A stretch of DNA of 64,000 bases from Mesodorylaimus sp. YZB2_4 (Eukaryota; Nematoda; Enoplea; Dorylaimida; Dorylaimidae): contig JASANH010000626.1 of the NCBI GenBank assembly GCA_030248295.1, positions 992,001 to 1,056,000 on the forward strand, written 5' to 3'. The translations under genes and the position numbers were made by a program. Position 1 is the first letter of the stretch; each line of letters begins with the position of its first letter. The notes below the pieces were generated by a model, which ran no database searches, was not told the origin of the DNA, and saw only the letters and a program-made list of their open reading frames with translations. Of the stretch, positions 29,807 through 40,420 are shown in pieces.

Positions 29807-31782
29807 ATGTCGGTTAATGACTTAAGGCCAATATTGACAGGCGTACCCGCAGGCATGGAATCGGATGACGAAACTGATGGCACTGACGAGTTCACGACAC
29901 CTACCGATGGACAACAAACAATGGAAACAAAAACTGTGAAAGGAAAATCATTGGAAAACGGCGGCAAGAAAGCCGCCAGCGAGAACGGTGCTCGTATCGA
30001 GGATGCTGAACAAGTAGAGCCGGACTGTTTGGAAGGAATCTTTGATAATGGAATCCCGGTAGGCATAGGTCTTAAAAAGTTCTCTGTAATCTAAGGAAAC
30101 GAGGAAAGCTATTGCTCTGAGAATAAGCGCGTCTGTTAAACTACCAGGAGTTAGTTCAGGCTTAGGCATTTTTTTCGGACCACTGGTCTTTTTTGAAAGC
30201 ACCAAAGCGCGTTCAAGATGAGTGACTGTGTGTGACTTCCTTGTATATATTATTGGGGTTCTGTGCTTCAGCTCGACGAAGCTTTTAAGCTCGATGCGGA
30301 TCCACCAGAAGAAAGACAAACGTTCGGTTTTAAAAATATCAATCAATCTATGAATCGACAACTCAACGGCGACAAGTTCGAACGCGGCGATCGTCGGGTC
30401 AATTTCGATGAAAGCACTCAGCACAAGTACAGCGGATGTAAGCGCCGGCGTACCGATGACCAGGTTCTCGACGAAGATGAGGGTGTAATCGTACATCGTA
30501 GTCTCGACAAGCCACTCTCATTCTCGGATTTCCGTGGCTTCAACGCATTCAGGTTCAAGAGCGAGTAAGCACACTTTTTAGCGTTCGTTCGGGATCGGAA
30601 TTTTTAAAGAGTGGTTTTTCACTTTTTATTTGCTGTAGATAACCTACAACCGACCCTGAGTAACTATCAAATATAGAGCCAAAAATTTTTAGTGCAGTAT
30701 TTATCATTGCATTAAAAATCAGGAAAGCAAAGAAGCGGCGAATTAGTCTCCAGCTAGCAAACAAATCCCTTCCTTCCGCTTCACCAATTCAATCATCCGC
30801 CAAAGTTTCTCCAGGTTACCCTTTTTCTTGGACACTCCCTTCGTTTCCCCTTCCTCTTCTTCACATATCTCCACAACATTCAATCCCGACCATTTTTTAT
30901 CGGGTTCGGGCTCGGGATTGACGATCCCGACCAGGATCTTGATCCAAACGAACGCTACCACTATGATCCGCTGATGTCTACGTGTACTCCCTGCAATTTT
31001 TCTTTTTCCTCAGATCTTTCGCCGAATCGCGCGAAGACTTCGAAATGGTTTTGCACGCTTCCAAGTTGGAACATTTGTTGCCGTTATTTCGCAGTCAAGG
31101 CATCGGGCTGAAAGAATTTTTGATTATGAACGAGTTAGACTTCGAAAAACTGGGCGTCAGCGAAATGGGCGAGCGCAAGCGTTTGGTGCGATTGGTGGCT
31201 GACATACACGCCAAACCGTGGTCGGAAAAAAGTCTTATCGAACCGGGACCAAATTTTTCGTAAGTCAATTACTAGAGTTTTTGTTTTCAGCTGCGACAAT
31301 GGTCAGGTTAAATTAGATGAATCAGTATTCGTTTTAGGGTGGCAGACGCGGTGAAAATGGTTTCTAACATACATTTCCATTTGGTATGCATGGAGACATC
31401 GCTGTATTCTCTGCGCCAAATCGCCGACAAAAAAGAACTTTTTCCATCGGATCAGGAAAATTTCAACAAATTGTTGCGGGAACTTGACGCAACTACCGCA
31501 TCTGTTCCATCGTTCGAGAAACGTCTGGGTGAACTTCGCAAAAGCTTGCGACGAATGGTAAGCACATTTTGTTGGGCTCGATGATTTCATAGATAAACCA
31601 TTTTTTGGTCTGAATTTCAGACCGGTTTGATTACTGAAACCAAATCGAGCATTGATTTGATTGATGCGGACACAAAACTGTCGAAGAAAGGCTACTCGTT
31701 GAATCGTGCGAAGACTGCAGCTTTGGTCGTCACAGTGCCCTTGGCTTTATACGTGATCTATCGTAAGGCTTTTAGAAACTAA
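29807..31782 (+). CDS. SAM-domain protein with C-terminal membrane anchor (possibly GASZ-like)
   Basis: Five exons keep phase: 29807-30058, 30272-30564, 31014-31259, 31338-31557, 31621-31782; 390 residues. The first 180 residues are acidic and disordered-looking. A SAM domain follows (about residues 185-250), with the typical five-helix pattern and the signature LMNELDFEKLGVSEMGERKR-type ending around IMNELDFEKLGV. Then comes a helical, possibly coiled-coil region (residues 270-340). The last 25 residues form one hydrophobic segment (AALVVTVPLALYVIYRK) next to the stop, as in tail-anchored proteins of the ER or mitochondrial surface. SAM plus helical region plus tail anchor recalls GASZ/ASZ1, a piRNA-pathway protein of the mitochondrial outer membrane, but the ankyrin repeats of that family are absent, so the assignment is only suggestive. 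Loss of the repeats or a different SAM family are alternatives. Confidence 0.75.
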
Positions 31783-32062
31783 GCATGGTTTGATGGCATT
31801 GTTTCGGTTGTTAAACAGGTCTCAGGCCACGGCAGTCTTTGAGCTTTCCTTCCTGTGCTTTACGAAAATGTTGTTAAGCTTTTTTGGATTTAATAAGATT
31901 GCGTCAGATACATATGCAGTAAATTTTCGGTGCTAAGTCAGGGCGCGGCATTTTCTTTTTTCTTGTCCGAAGGTTGCTCATTCGCGAATTCAGTAAATTT
32001 TGCGTGATACTAATCGATTGTAGCTGTAGGGTGTAAAGTGCAGTAAGTTGCATGCATTGTTT

Positions 32063-33403
32063 ATGGCGGGCGACTCTGGTGGGCGTTCATTGCGGATGGC
32101 TGGAATGCGTGCACTGGTGTTGCTGTTGGCAGTCATCTTCGCGCTGGCTGACGGTGACTATTTCTACCGTAACACCGACAAGGCCGATGTGATGGTGGCG
32201 ATCAACCTCGTGGTCGATTTGTGTGCAGATCTGAGCCAACCTGTCGTAGAAGCGTCGAAGCAATGCCCCTTTTCATTGCCGACTTATAATATCTCTGCTA
32301 TTATGCAACATTTCATTGACGATTTGGTGCAAAAATTAGCGCCAAGACTGGCGAGCGACAAGATTCGACTGGCCGTTGTTGAATTCAATGGCACATCGTC
32401 ACGAATTCTGAGGGCGTTAGACGAGGGGACCTATCCAATGGCGTTCAAACAGCTGCCGTTCGTGGATCAATTTGTTGGCGGAAGTGGAATGAGCCGATCA
32501 AAGTTTCGGGCGCTGCGCGAATCGGTCTTCTTTAAAAGTGGTCGAAGGCATTGGGTTCCTCACGTGGTCGTCGTGTTGCGATCGAGAGTTTCCAAAGTAC
32601 GCAACGAATTCGGCGAGAAAAAATACGACGAAGTGGACATCCTCGAGTTCACGACATTCCCTCCAAACGGATATCCACTGGAAGAAAGGTACTTCAATGC
32701 GACCCGCGTAGTCCAAGAATTGGATGCTCTTATGGCCGCGTGTCCCTTGGTGCAGGAGCTCGATAATTGTTTCACCGAAAACGGCACTTGTGTCAATTAT
32801 GTGTACTATAAGGCGCCACTGAACGGGAATGCAAGCATCGGCCACTACGGACCATATTGTCTGATTGGATACCGAGAATTGCAGCCGTGCGTCAATGGAT
32901 CCTGCAGCAACACGACGATCAAGCCTAGCGATAACAATGCACACCAGTGGATCGATTTGGCTCTTTGTGCTCGCATCTCCTTCGCCTTCCTGTGCGTCTT
33001 AAATATTGTTCTGGTCACATTGATCACGGCTGCAATCGTGTACAAATGTTGGCAAAAGAATCATCGTAGTCGGAGCCCGCAAGAAGAAACGTTGAAGAAA
33101 TTTGAAATCGATCCGAAGGGCTGGTTGGGCGTCAAAAGTCCCGATAGTTCTAGCGAGAGCTCCTTGTACAGCGATGGTCCATATGAGAAAAGAGACGACC
33201 CAAATTACGAAACCTACGAAAAAGTCGAGGAAAAATGTGAAAATAAGGAATCTGCAGCGACGGCGCATGCGCCCAAAGTCAAGACCATATCGAGCAATGA
33301 GATCGCCTGGAGTATCAAAAGTAGCAAGCAGCATAAGCAAGCGAACCATGAAACGTCTGCCTATGTCGTTGCTAGCTTGAGTTCCCGCAGCGATAATCTG
33401 TGA
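32063..33403 (+). CDS. Type I membrane protein with vWA-like ectodomain, unknown
   Basis: Single-exon frame; 446 residues from ATG 32063, with alternative starts at 32096 and 32105 that place the signal peptide (MRALVLLLAVIFALADG) at the very N-terminus and are equally likely. The ectodomain alternates strands and helices like a von Willebrand A domain: VMVAINLVVDLC, then IRLAVVEFNG, then VPHVVVVLRSR. The metal-site motif DxSxS is not present, so ligand binding through Mg2+ is unlikely. Six or more cysteines cluster after it (CFTENGTCVNY to CVNGSC) with several N-glycosylation sites. A transmembrane helix (about residues 305-330) is followed by a 110-residue tail rich in Ser, Lys and Tyr. The absence of introns contrasts with neighbours. 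It begins 280 bp after the SAM-protein stop. No named family recognised. Confidence 0.75.
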   Translation: MAGDSGGRSLRMAGMRALVLLLAVIFALADGDYFYRNTDKADVMVAINLVVDLCADLSQPVVEASKQCPFSLPTYNISAIMQHFIDDLVQKLAPRLASDKIRLAVVEFNGTSSRILRALDEGTYPMAFKQLPFVDQFVGGSGMSRSKFRALRESVFFKSGRRHWVPHVVVVLRSRVSKVRNEFGEKKYDEVDILEFTTFPPNGYPLEERYFNATRVVQELDALMAACPLVQELDNCFTENGTCVNYVYYKAPLNGNASIGHYGPYCLIGYRELQPCVNGSCSNTTIKPSDNNAHQWIDLALCARISFAFLCVLNIVLVTLITAAIVYKCWQKNHRSRSPQEETLKKFEIDPKGWLGVKSPDSSSESSLYSDGPYEKRDDPNYETYEKVEEKCENKESAATAHAPKVKTISSNEIAWSIKSSKQHKQANHETSAYVVASLSSRSDNL

Positions 33404-36140
33404 TTCTGATAATCTGACAGTGCATTTTTCAAAACAATCCTGTTTCCATCTAAAAATGGTTTTGTGTTGCATTCCTGCACTAATACGGGCTCGTTTGCTT
33501 TCCTTGCCTCTGTTTTCTTAGTCAATGGCTCTCATAAGTAACTGATACTCCGCGCCCACGCTGTCAGCTTTCAAGGATTGGTTTATAGCAGAATCGAAGC
33601 TTTTATTTGCACAAGTTTTCTTCAGTGCCGACAGCAGTCTTGCCTTTTTGGGTCTCTCGCTTCGCAGTTGGTGCCTGCGTCTGCAGTCATGTCACAGGCA
33701 CTCATGATCGGATGTGAGATACCTGATCGCGATTTCTCACTCGCATGACAGCGGAAGGATCATTCGAGTCTTTGAACCGGAACTGGCGACTGATGTGGGG
33801 AACGCGAGGAATGCGGTTTAGGTGGCATTTAACGGGCGAGCGAAAAGTCACGCATGAAAACATTGAATAGAGTGGATTTAAAAGAATGCGAGTGGTCTAT
33901 GTGATCAAATACGAGCCATGCATTGTACGCGGAGGTCTGCCATAAACTGAATTATACCAAGAGACGTGAAAACGGTTGGTAGAACAAAGGGCACGGACCC
34001 CATCGCTTCGCTCACGTTGGTCGCCGACACGTACAGTAGACCCTTGTCAATGTTCAAAACGAATCCACCACAAACAACTGTTCAAAAATTGAGTACAACA
34101 ATTGTGAAGATAAGTTAGTTGCATTCCATCCAACCCCCACAAGCATTGTTTGGCCTAGAATAAAAAATGAACAACTCGTACGTATGATATCGGTCAGGTG
34201 AGGAGCAAAGTGGTTGTGAGATTCCGTTTATTTTAAAAATGGAACGGTATTTTGATTGTGTTTGTGCCGTTTGAGGAGAAATTTGCGTAGGTGCCGTCTC
34301 GAATTTGCCATTTTCCACCTTCGCATTTGCTTTGACGCAAGTACTGTAAGTACCAAAAATGGACTTGTGGTATGTGCCTGTCATCGCGCGTATGATAGAT
34401 GAGACCAATAAAAATCAGGTCGTGACATTGCAGAAGAAAAGGTGGAGCGGGGCAAAAAACCAATTATTGTGTAAGGGGATGGAATGACGGCAATGCGGGC
34501 ATGGTGGGCGCTGTGAATTGTTTGCGGTGCGACAATGGTTCAGCTAGATCAGTTGTTCCATGCACTCGGACTTCTTGCACATTGATTCCGCTGTGTTCCT
34601 GTCGATGCCACCCAGGCTCCATGTTTGGAGAAACTCATATGGGGTCTTCATATCCTATGGAAGGGGCCAGGAGAGTACGCCAACACATCGATGAATGTGG
34701 CCTTGATTCACGCATGAGACAGTTAATAAGTCGATTTCGAGTAGGTGCTGATTGGAGGCGAAAAATGAATCGGGTTGGCGTGACTTGTTCATCGTTGCAA
34801 TGAAACAGCGTCGAAATGCGTGGATTGGGATAAAAATTGAGGCGCTTTTCTGCGCCTATCATGTTCTCATAAACGTCAGTGCTGTCTGGACGAATTGAAT
34901 GCGTTGGCGTCGTTTTGGTTTCTTTTTCTTCTGATCACCTCCTCAATCTCGCCGACACCCGAAACCCCCCAATCGACGACCGTGCTGCCACTTCCAGTTT
35001 TTTCTTTCCTCCCATTCGCTGTATAAATAAGGCAACCCCCGCTACTCAACCTAGACGTACGCTGTTTGACTTGCGCTGTCGATTGCGACTTTTGAGCGCA
35101 GACAGACGAAGCTGCCAGAAGACATTTAGAACCATCAAGGTTGTCTGGACGAGGAAAGAAGTAAGGTGCCTAATGCTTGCGGCTGGGTTACGGCGAAGGC
35201 CAACATGTGGCCGGGGAAGGTCTCTGGTATTGAGCTAGGCACTGCACGACAGGGATAGTGCACCCGTGGCCTTCAGTCTTTTGGGTCGAAGAGGCACAGG
35301 AATGACCGCTGCGCAGCATGAAATGTTCCCAGTGCATAGAAGGGGCGGTTGTCTGTTCCTGCAATTATGGGTCGCGGCTTCAGGCACGCAAGTCTGCTTC
35401 AAATTTAGGCTAGTTAGATTCGCCTGCTACTTTTGGCAAATGGCTGTAGGCTACCATCGAGCTCGCGTGCAGGATCTCCCTTTCCCTTGCGTGTCTTAAA
35501 AGTCCACTCGTGATTCATTGCATTGACTCGTCGAGCTCGCGCAGAGTCTAATTTGGTTCACTTGCCGGGTGCGAGTTGATCGAGAGGACACCCACGTCGA
35601 GCCAAGACAAGAGAAGTATCGGCAATTAGTGAAAGAAGAAATGATGAAAGTTGGCTGGGCGGCACGACGGACGCGACAATCACCTCGTCAAAACTTGTCA
35701 ATACGAACTGGACAAGGACGGAAATGCCGAGTGGCCGAGTCCAAGTCGGACTCCGCGTAGTACGTGTCATTTAGCAACACTTGAAAATTAGTTACTGGTA
35801 TTTTCGTTTGACCAGACGTACGCGTACTCGAAGTGAGAAAAGAGATGGCGTAAAAAGGCTCGAATTCTTAGCATACCTTTGGAAAGCACTCGGCGCATTT
35901 GAGGCTGTTATGCGTGGTATGCTGTTATGCACGGGCGGCGAAAGGATTAGCGAAGAAGACGGGCATTGTTGTCACACTCATAAAAGGTCGGCCACTGGTC
36001 CATCTTGCCAACCGAGACTGCATATTTTTGCTGGGCGAAGCCCTTTGAGCATTGCAATTGCTGGACTGGCGATTTACTGGGTGCTGGACTTTCAGTTTGG
36101 TTTCTTGACGTCCATGAATCGAGGGTGCCTTGCGGGATAT
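33404..36140. other. Long stretch without a supported gene
   Basis: Many short frames on both strands but none with family resemblance. A TATA-like TATAAATAAGG lies at 35022-35032 on the plus strand. A minus-strand AATAAA occurs near 34230 after a possible small exon (acceptor near 34350), which could be the 3' end of an unrecognised transcript. Confidence 0.35.
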
Positions 36141-36563
36141 ATGAGAAACAGTGCCATCGTAGCACTTCTCCTCAGCTGTGCGACAGCCCAGTACGGGACC
36201 ATTTCGGTAATGTCTGAATGGGGATTCTTATGTTAGCAGTGGCAAGGGCTGTACGTTGGAGGTAGCGCGCTCGAACCATTGGACCAGATCAATGGCATTT
36301 ACGGATATAAATAAGCTCTGCACCGTACCTTTCTTCTTAGGCCTATGCGCGTGATTTTCTCGGCGTACGTGGTCCTAAGCCGACCCCCATCCATCCTAGA
36401 CTAGGTTTTCTAAGCAATCCAAAATTGTATTTTTCCTTCCTGTTTCTGTCCTTCTTTTCAAATATTCTTTTTCCATTTGCTTTTTTTTTCATTGCTCACA
36501 ACAGCGGATATAAAGCGTTCGTCATGTGTATACGGCTCAAGTATTTACGCCCTCAAGCCATAA
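36141..36563 (+). CDS. Candidate small secreted peptide precursor
   Basis: Three exons join in phase: 36141-36206, 36341-36404, 36505-36563, giving 62 residues. Exon 1 encodes a clean signal peptide (MRNSAIVALLLSCATAQ). The second acceptor follows a pyrimidine-rich tract and the third a very long one. The mature part is short and contains one dibasic site (DIKR) followed by a 14-residue C-terminal peptide, SSCVYGSSIYALKP, with a single cysteine. That layout fits a neuropeptide or small secreted factor. Weak points are the donor of intron 2 (GTTTTC), the alternative of reading through it to a longer C-terminus, and a TATA-like site inside intron 1 (36306). It lies 410 bp before the first ITP/CHH-like gene on the same strand. 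Confidence 0.4.
36306..36313 (+). promoter_or_regulatory. TATA-like element upstream of the first ITP/CHH-like gene
   Basis: TATAAATA in the plus orientation, 660 bp before ATG 36975. It could start a transcript with a 5' UTR intron leading to the hormone gene, or it may be incidental within intron 1 of the candidate peptide gene at 36141. Confidence 0.25.
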
Positions 36564-36974
36564 AATAACAGCGACGAGTAGTTGTCTGACGCAAGTCAAA
36601 CGGTCAAATGACCAAATTCAGTATTCTTGCCTTGAAAATGAGAACTTATCTGCGCCTTCTTATGTCTTCATTTACGCCTTCGCGCGGCATAGAAATTCTC
36701 ATTAGCCCCTTCCAAACTAGCTACTTCACTTTGTCCGCTACGGCTCTTTGGTGTTGGGTGATGAGTGAGGCAGAGGGGCGGGTGGTGCCGTGTTCCCAGT
36801 TCCTCCGAGGTGACTGCGGGTTGATGCAGCACCTACTTACAGTATTTCAGTCGTTGGTTACATCTTCAAGGACAATACCTTGTTCCTGTTTAGGCATCAG
36901 CGAATCGAGTGAACAGTATGGCCATCAAAGGACAAGTGACTGGCAGTTGCACTTCGATGGCCTGTTCGTCAATG

Positions 36975-37748
36975 ATGGCCACAACCACACGATTAGTGAT
37001 TATGCTGTGTGTAATGACGTGCTTGGTGAAAGGGTCGATCGAGCAAGTGGACACGGAGACATCGCCGTCGCTCTTCGATGTATTGAATGTTAGCAAGCGA
37101 ACGAGCTCACCAACGCGAAACAGACAATGCCCGATTTATCGAAACGAAGCTCTGTACTCCATCGTCGACCGTATTTGCGAGCTGTGCTTCGAAATGTTCC
37201 GTCATCAAGATCCAAATTTACGGGCAAAGTGCAGGTAAGAAGAGTAGACAACTAGTAACCCCGGGATCGTGTGTCTCGTTCAGGGCTCGGATCTGTCATT
37301 GTGTCTATTGTTTGGAGTCGTGCGAGGCAATTGCAGTTTCCAGTTACTGAATATGACACGACTGGCATGAAAATGTCTTATTAGTATGGTGGTGGTTCTG
37401 AAAAGCGTTCAGAATGCAGGCCATCTGAGCGGCAAAGCAAGCGGGCATATGAAACGGGCTAATGAGATTATGCTTGCTATTACACTTAGCAAAACTGTGT
37501 TCATGGAACCAACAAGTTCTTAGCAAATAGTATCACCAACTTGTCTCAAATCACTCTGCCTTTTAGGGCGCGTTGCTTCCAAAACACGCAATTTACCACG
37601 TGTGTCACCGTTTTCAACCCGTCGGTAAGGCAGCTGCATTACTGTAGGCACCACTACAGTACGCCTATGCGCTAATCACGCTCTGTTTCAGCTCGAGTTG
37701 GGTGTCGTGCCGATGCGACGACGAGAAAGTGACAACATCGAAAAGTAA
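36975..37748 (+). CDS. ITP/CHH-family neurohormone precursor, paralogue 1
   Basis: Secreted peptide hormone of the ion transport peptide / crustacean hyperglycaemic hormone family. Exons 36975-37234, 37567-37624 and 37692-37748 join in phase (124 residues). Start chosen at ATG 36975 (or 36972) because MATTTRLVIMLCVMTCL aligns with the signal peptide of paralogue 2. A dibasic site (VSKR) releases the mature part. Six cysteines follow the family pattern: C-x15-C-x2-C-x14-C-x3-C-x8-C, with VDRICELCFEMFR and CRARCFQNTQFTTC. The fourth interval is 14 residues instead of the usual 12. The intron after CR sits where ITP/CHH genes split the mature peptide and splice alternatively. An additional open segment with splice-like ends (37284-37347) in that intron is a possible alternative exon. 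Compared with paralogue 2, this gene lacks one intron before CELC and has an extra one near the C-terminus. Confidence 0.82.
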
Positions 37749-38475
37749 AGTATCGGGAATCAAAATAGTATTCTAGTTGGACACGAAGAAGCAACGTAAT
37801 CTTCTTTCCGAAAAAGCTACTGTATGCGATCGATTGCTTTTACGTTTATGTATTCCAAAGGCTGGTGTATTGAGGCGAGATGAGGCAAGGTAGCCGTCTG
37901 TGAATGGGTGATGAGTCATCGCACATTTCTGCTGTCACTGATGTGAAGATTGGTCTCAAATGATGGAATGATCTCACTGTGGGCTGCATACTGTAGAATA
38001 AGTGGCCAAAGCTAATCAAGCGTACAGTACACATATCCGCTGAGCAGTCTTCGCGGAAATAATTTGCACTGAGGCATTGGTGTCCACGGGTGTATACTGA
38101 CAGTTAGATAAATGAGGACGAAAATCATGGCCAGGAAAAACCAGTAACCAAGCACCGTTTATAAATCCGTTTAAAAAAGAAAATTGCACACTCGACTCGC
38201 TCAAGTTTGTAAGTTAAAGGAGTTTTGGGTTGGGTTTTCAAATTCCAAAATCTTGGGAAGTAAGCCGCAAGTAATTGCTAGTTGACAGAAGGCGTGAACC
38301 ATATCCTGTGGGTTGAAATTAGTTTAGCCTGGTGATGACCAAGAACTGAAGCACTCCTACCAACGTGTCAGCGGTGCAGGCATTATACACCACGTCTAAC
38401 AGTATCTAACCAGGTTCATTCACAAACCCAGCTTAAAAATAATTTAATAGCTTAAGCTTGAAAATATAATTTGTT
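37749..38475. other. Intergenic region
   Basis: 3' flank of the first hormone gene; no further gene seen. Confidence 0.4.
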
Positions 38476-39185
38476 CTAAAGCATATGTTTGATTTCACAC
38501 CCGTTTTGTCCTTCCTCAAACACATTTACCGCCCAGCACAATCCGGCATACATCTTGCCGACGTTGCTGGGCGTGAGAGTGGCGGCATCGCCTTGACACA
38601 GGTCAACTTGTTGAATGTCGCTTTCCCAAGTACCAGCGCCTCCAACCAAGCTAATCTTCAAGAAGGACTTGAAGGCGAACCACCCATTGTCAGTCCCACT
38701 GCAGTCCATCATTAAGTCGACCAGCCAGAAGTCTGGCCCGTACGTATTCAAGGGGTGATAGCCCATCTCGCCCTCTTGGTCAGTGGTCCAGACCAGCGAA
38801 GTCCCATTGGCGATAACTCCATCGTAGGTACCTTAAATGGAGGCAGTCTTGGATTAAGGCTCAACACTGATCTTACGAATCGTACCTTGGTCGGGCTCAG
38901 CGCCAAACCAGTCCAAGTATCGATCGCTTTGCGCCCAGGATAGCTAAGCCCTGAAGTCCTCGTAGGACATTTCCGTCTGGTGCACGATGGGCACAGAACA
39001 CTTGCTAGACGCGGCGCTGGTATCACTCTGGCAGCCGTGAGTGTCGTGATCCAAACCACCTCGGATAAACAAGTTCTGCCCTATGTCGGTTTTCTTATGG
39101 ACCATAATCACAGTTCGCTTGAAACTGGCTGGGAGTGGGGACGGTGTTGGAATGGGCGTGGTCGGAACGCGCTGTCCGATGTGTG
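38476..39185 (-). pseudogene. 3' fragment of a secreted enzyme-like gene with a C-terminal binding module, broken
   Basis: On the minus strand a Pro/Thr-rich linker (TTPIPTPSPLPA, near 39160) leads into a compact module: GQNLFIRGGLDH, then WAQSDRYLDWFGAEPDQ, then a 54-bp intron (38885-38832), then NTYGPDFWLVDLMMDCSG and GWFAFKSFL, ending at the stop at 38476. Many aromatic residues, paired cysteines and the linker suggest a carbohydrate-binding or similar accessory module at the end of a secreted glycoside hydrolase; that is a guess from layout. An in-frame TAG interrupts it at 38946-38944. Upstream, where the catalytic domain should be, the sequence passes straight into the tandem repeat at 39192. 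The gene is therefore most likely a truncated relic; a sequencing error at the TAG would not restore the missing part. Confidence 0.55.
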
Positions 39186-39191
39186 CCTCCG

Positions 39192-40270
39192 CCCCGCCGG
39201 AGGAAAAATTTTTGCAAAATTGGCCTCACGCAGACATAATTTCTCACTAGTTTACGAAAAAATTTGCAGGAATACCTGTTGCAAGGCAAGAAAGCACACT
39301 CTTGAACCCAGCCAAAAACTCAAGCCCACCCCCTGCCAAATAGCAAGCGGCTTCTTCATGGATTCCGACCGACCAAACCTTCAAATTTTCAAAATTTGGA
39401 TCTGACTTCCCTGATCTCTGAATGCGATTCGACAAGAGATCAGGTTAGAGCTCGATATCATCTACTGACTGACGATTTCTTAGTTCCGTCACAGTCAAGC
39501 TGACGAATTAGACTAGCTGGGGGGCACTGGGTACGTTTTTTAAAGCGCAGTGTCTGTCGATTCGAAAGCAACGGACATCATATCGCAGTGGCTTCAAAAC
39601 GCTATGGAGCCATCCACATGGTCATGCTGACCCCAAGTGGAAAACCCATCGCCCCCGCCCCGCCGGAGGGAAAGTTTTTGCAAAATTGGCCTCTCGCAGA
39701 CATGATTTCTCACTGGTCCATGAATAAATTTGCAGGAAATACCTGTTTAAAAGGCAAGAAATCACAATCTTAAACCTAGCCAAAAACTCAAGCCCACCCC
39801 CTGCCAAAAGGCAAGAGGCTTCTTCATGGATTCCGACTGACAAAACTTTCAAACATTCAAGATTTGGACCTGACTACAGTAGTCAGGTCGAAGATTTTTG
39901 CAAGATACTTTACTCGCCAGAATCTCATCAAGAAGTCGCACCCGCTCTTGCGTATGGGAAGACAGGGCAGGATAGTCGCAAGAAATTCTCCTTGCCAAGA
40001 TTTTTTGATTGAACAAGACCTTGCCAAGACTTGCTAGTATTTGAGCATGATGGGAAGTGCGGGCTGACCTGATCTCGACTGCGAGTCGACAAGAGATCAG
40101 GTCATAGCTCGATATCATACGCTGATAGACGATTTCTCAGTTCCGCCACAAACTGACATGTCCAAGTAACTAGACTAACGGGGCACTTGGCACTCGAACG
40201 GCCAGGGTGTTTTCAATCACGGCAATGATCCCATGCGCATGCACATATTCTCACGCTGACGAATAAGGCC
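39192..40270. repeat. Tandem duplication of a ~465-bp unit (two copies)
   Basis: Copy A starts at 39192 and copy B at 39656, both with CCCCGCCGGAGG. Long blocks match with about 85% identity by eye, including CAAAAACTCAAGCCCACCCC and GACAAGAGATCAGGT, and the unit ends GACC(C/T)CAAGTGGA. Copy B is longer because about 189 bp (39875-40063) are inserted between two CTGAC pentamers, suggesting a small insertion with a target-site duplication. No coding capacity is evident. Confidence 0.75.
39867..39889. repeat. Perfect palindrome at the left end of the nested insertion
   Basis: GACCTGACTA and TAGTCAGGTC flank CAG. It sits at the left junction of the insertion in repeat copy B and could be part of its terminal structure. 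Confidence 0.55.
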
Positions 40271-40420
40271 GACCTCAAGTGGAGAAAGTGGTTTTTTTGG
40301 GTTGGGTTCGATAAAAGGTCAACCTCCACAACCCAAAACCAACCTTTCTAAAAACCCGACCTAACCCAACCCAAAAATTCGAAAAAATGGGCTGGGTTTT
40401 AGGACCCAATGACGGACCTG

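Noticed and set aside
32498..32944. 148-codon minus-strand frame
   Set aside because: It is the antisense shadow of the vWA-like membrane protein gene, which has signal peptide and membrane helix.
36245..36300. tRNA-like segment (GGTAGCGCGCTCGAACC)
   Set aside because: The motif order does not fit a tRNA on either strand and no cloverleaf forms.
37284..37350. Alternative last exon of the first hormone gene
   Set aside because: Its cysteine spacing does not fit the family, whereas the exon at 37567 restores C-x3-C-x8-C exactly.
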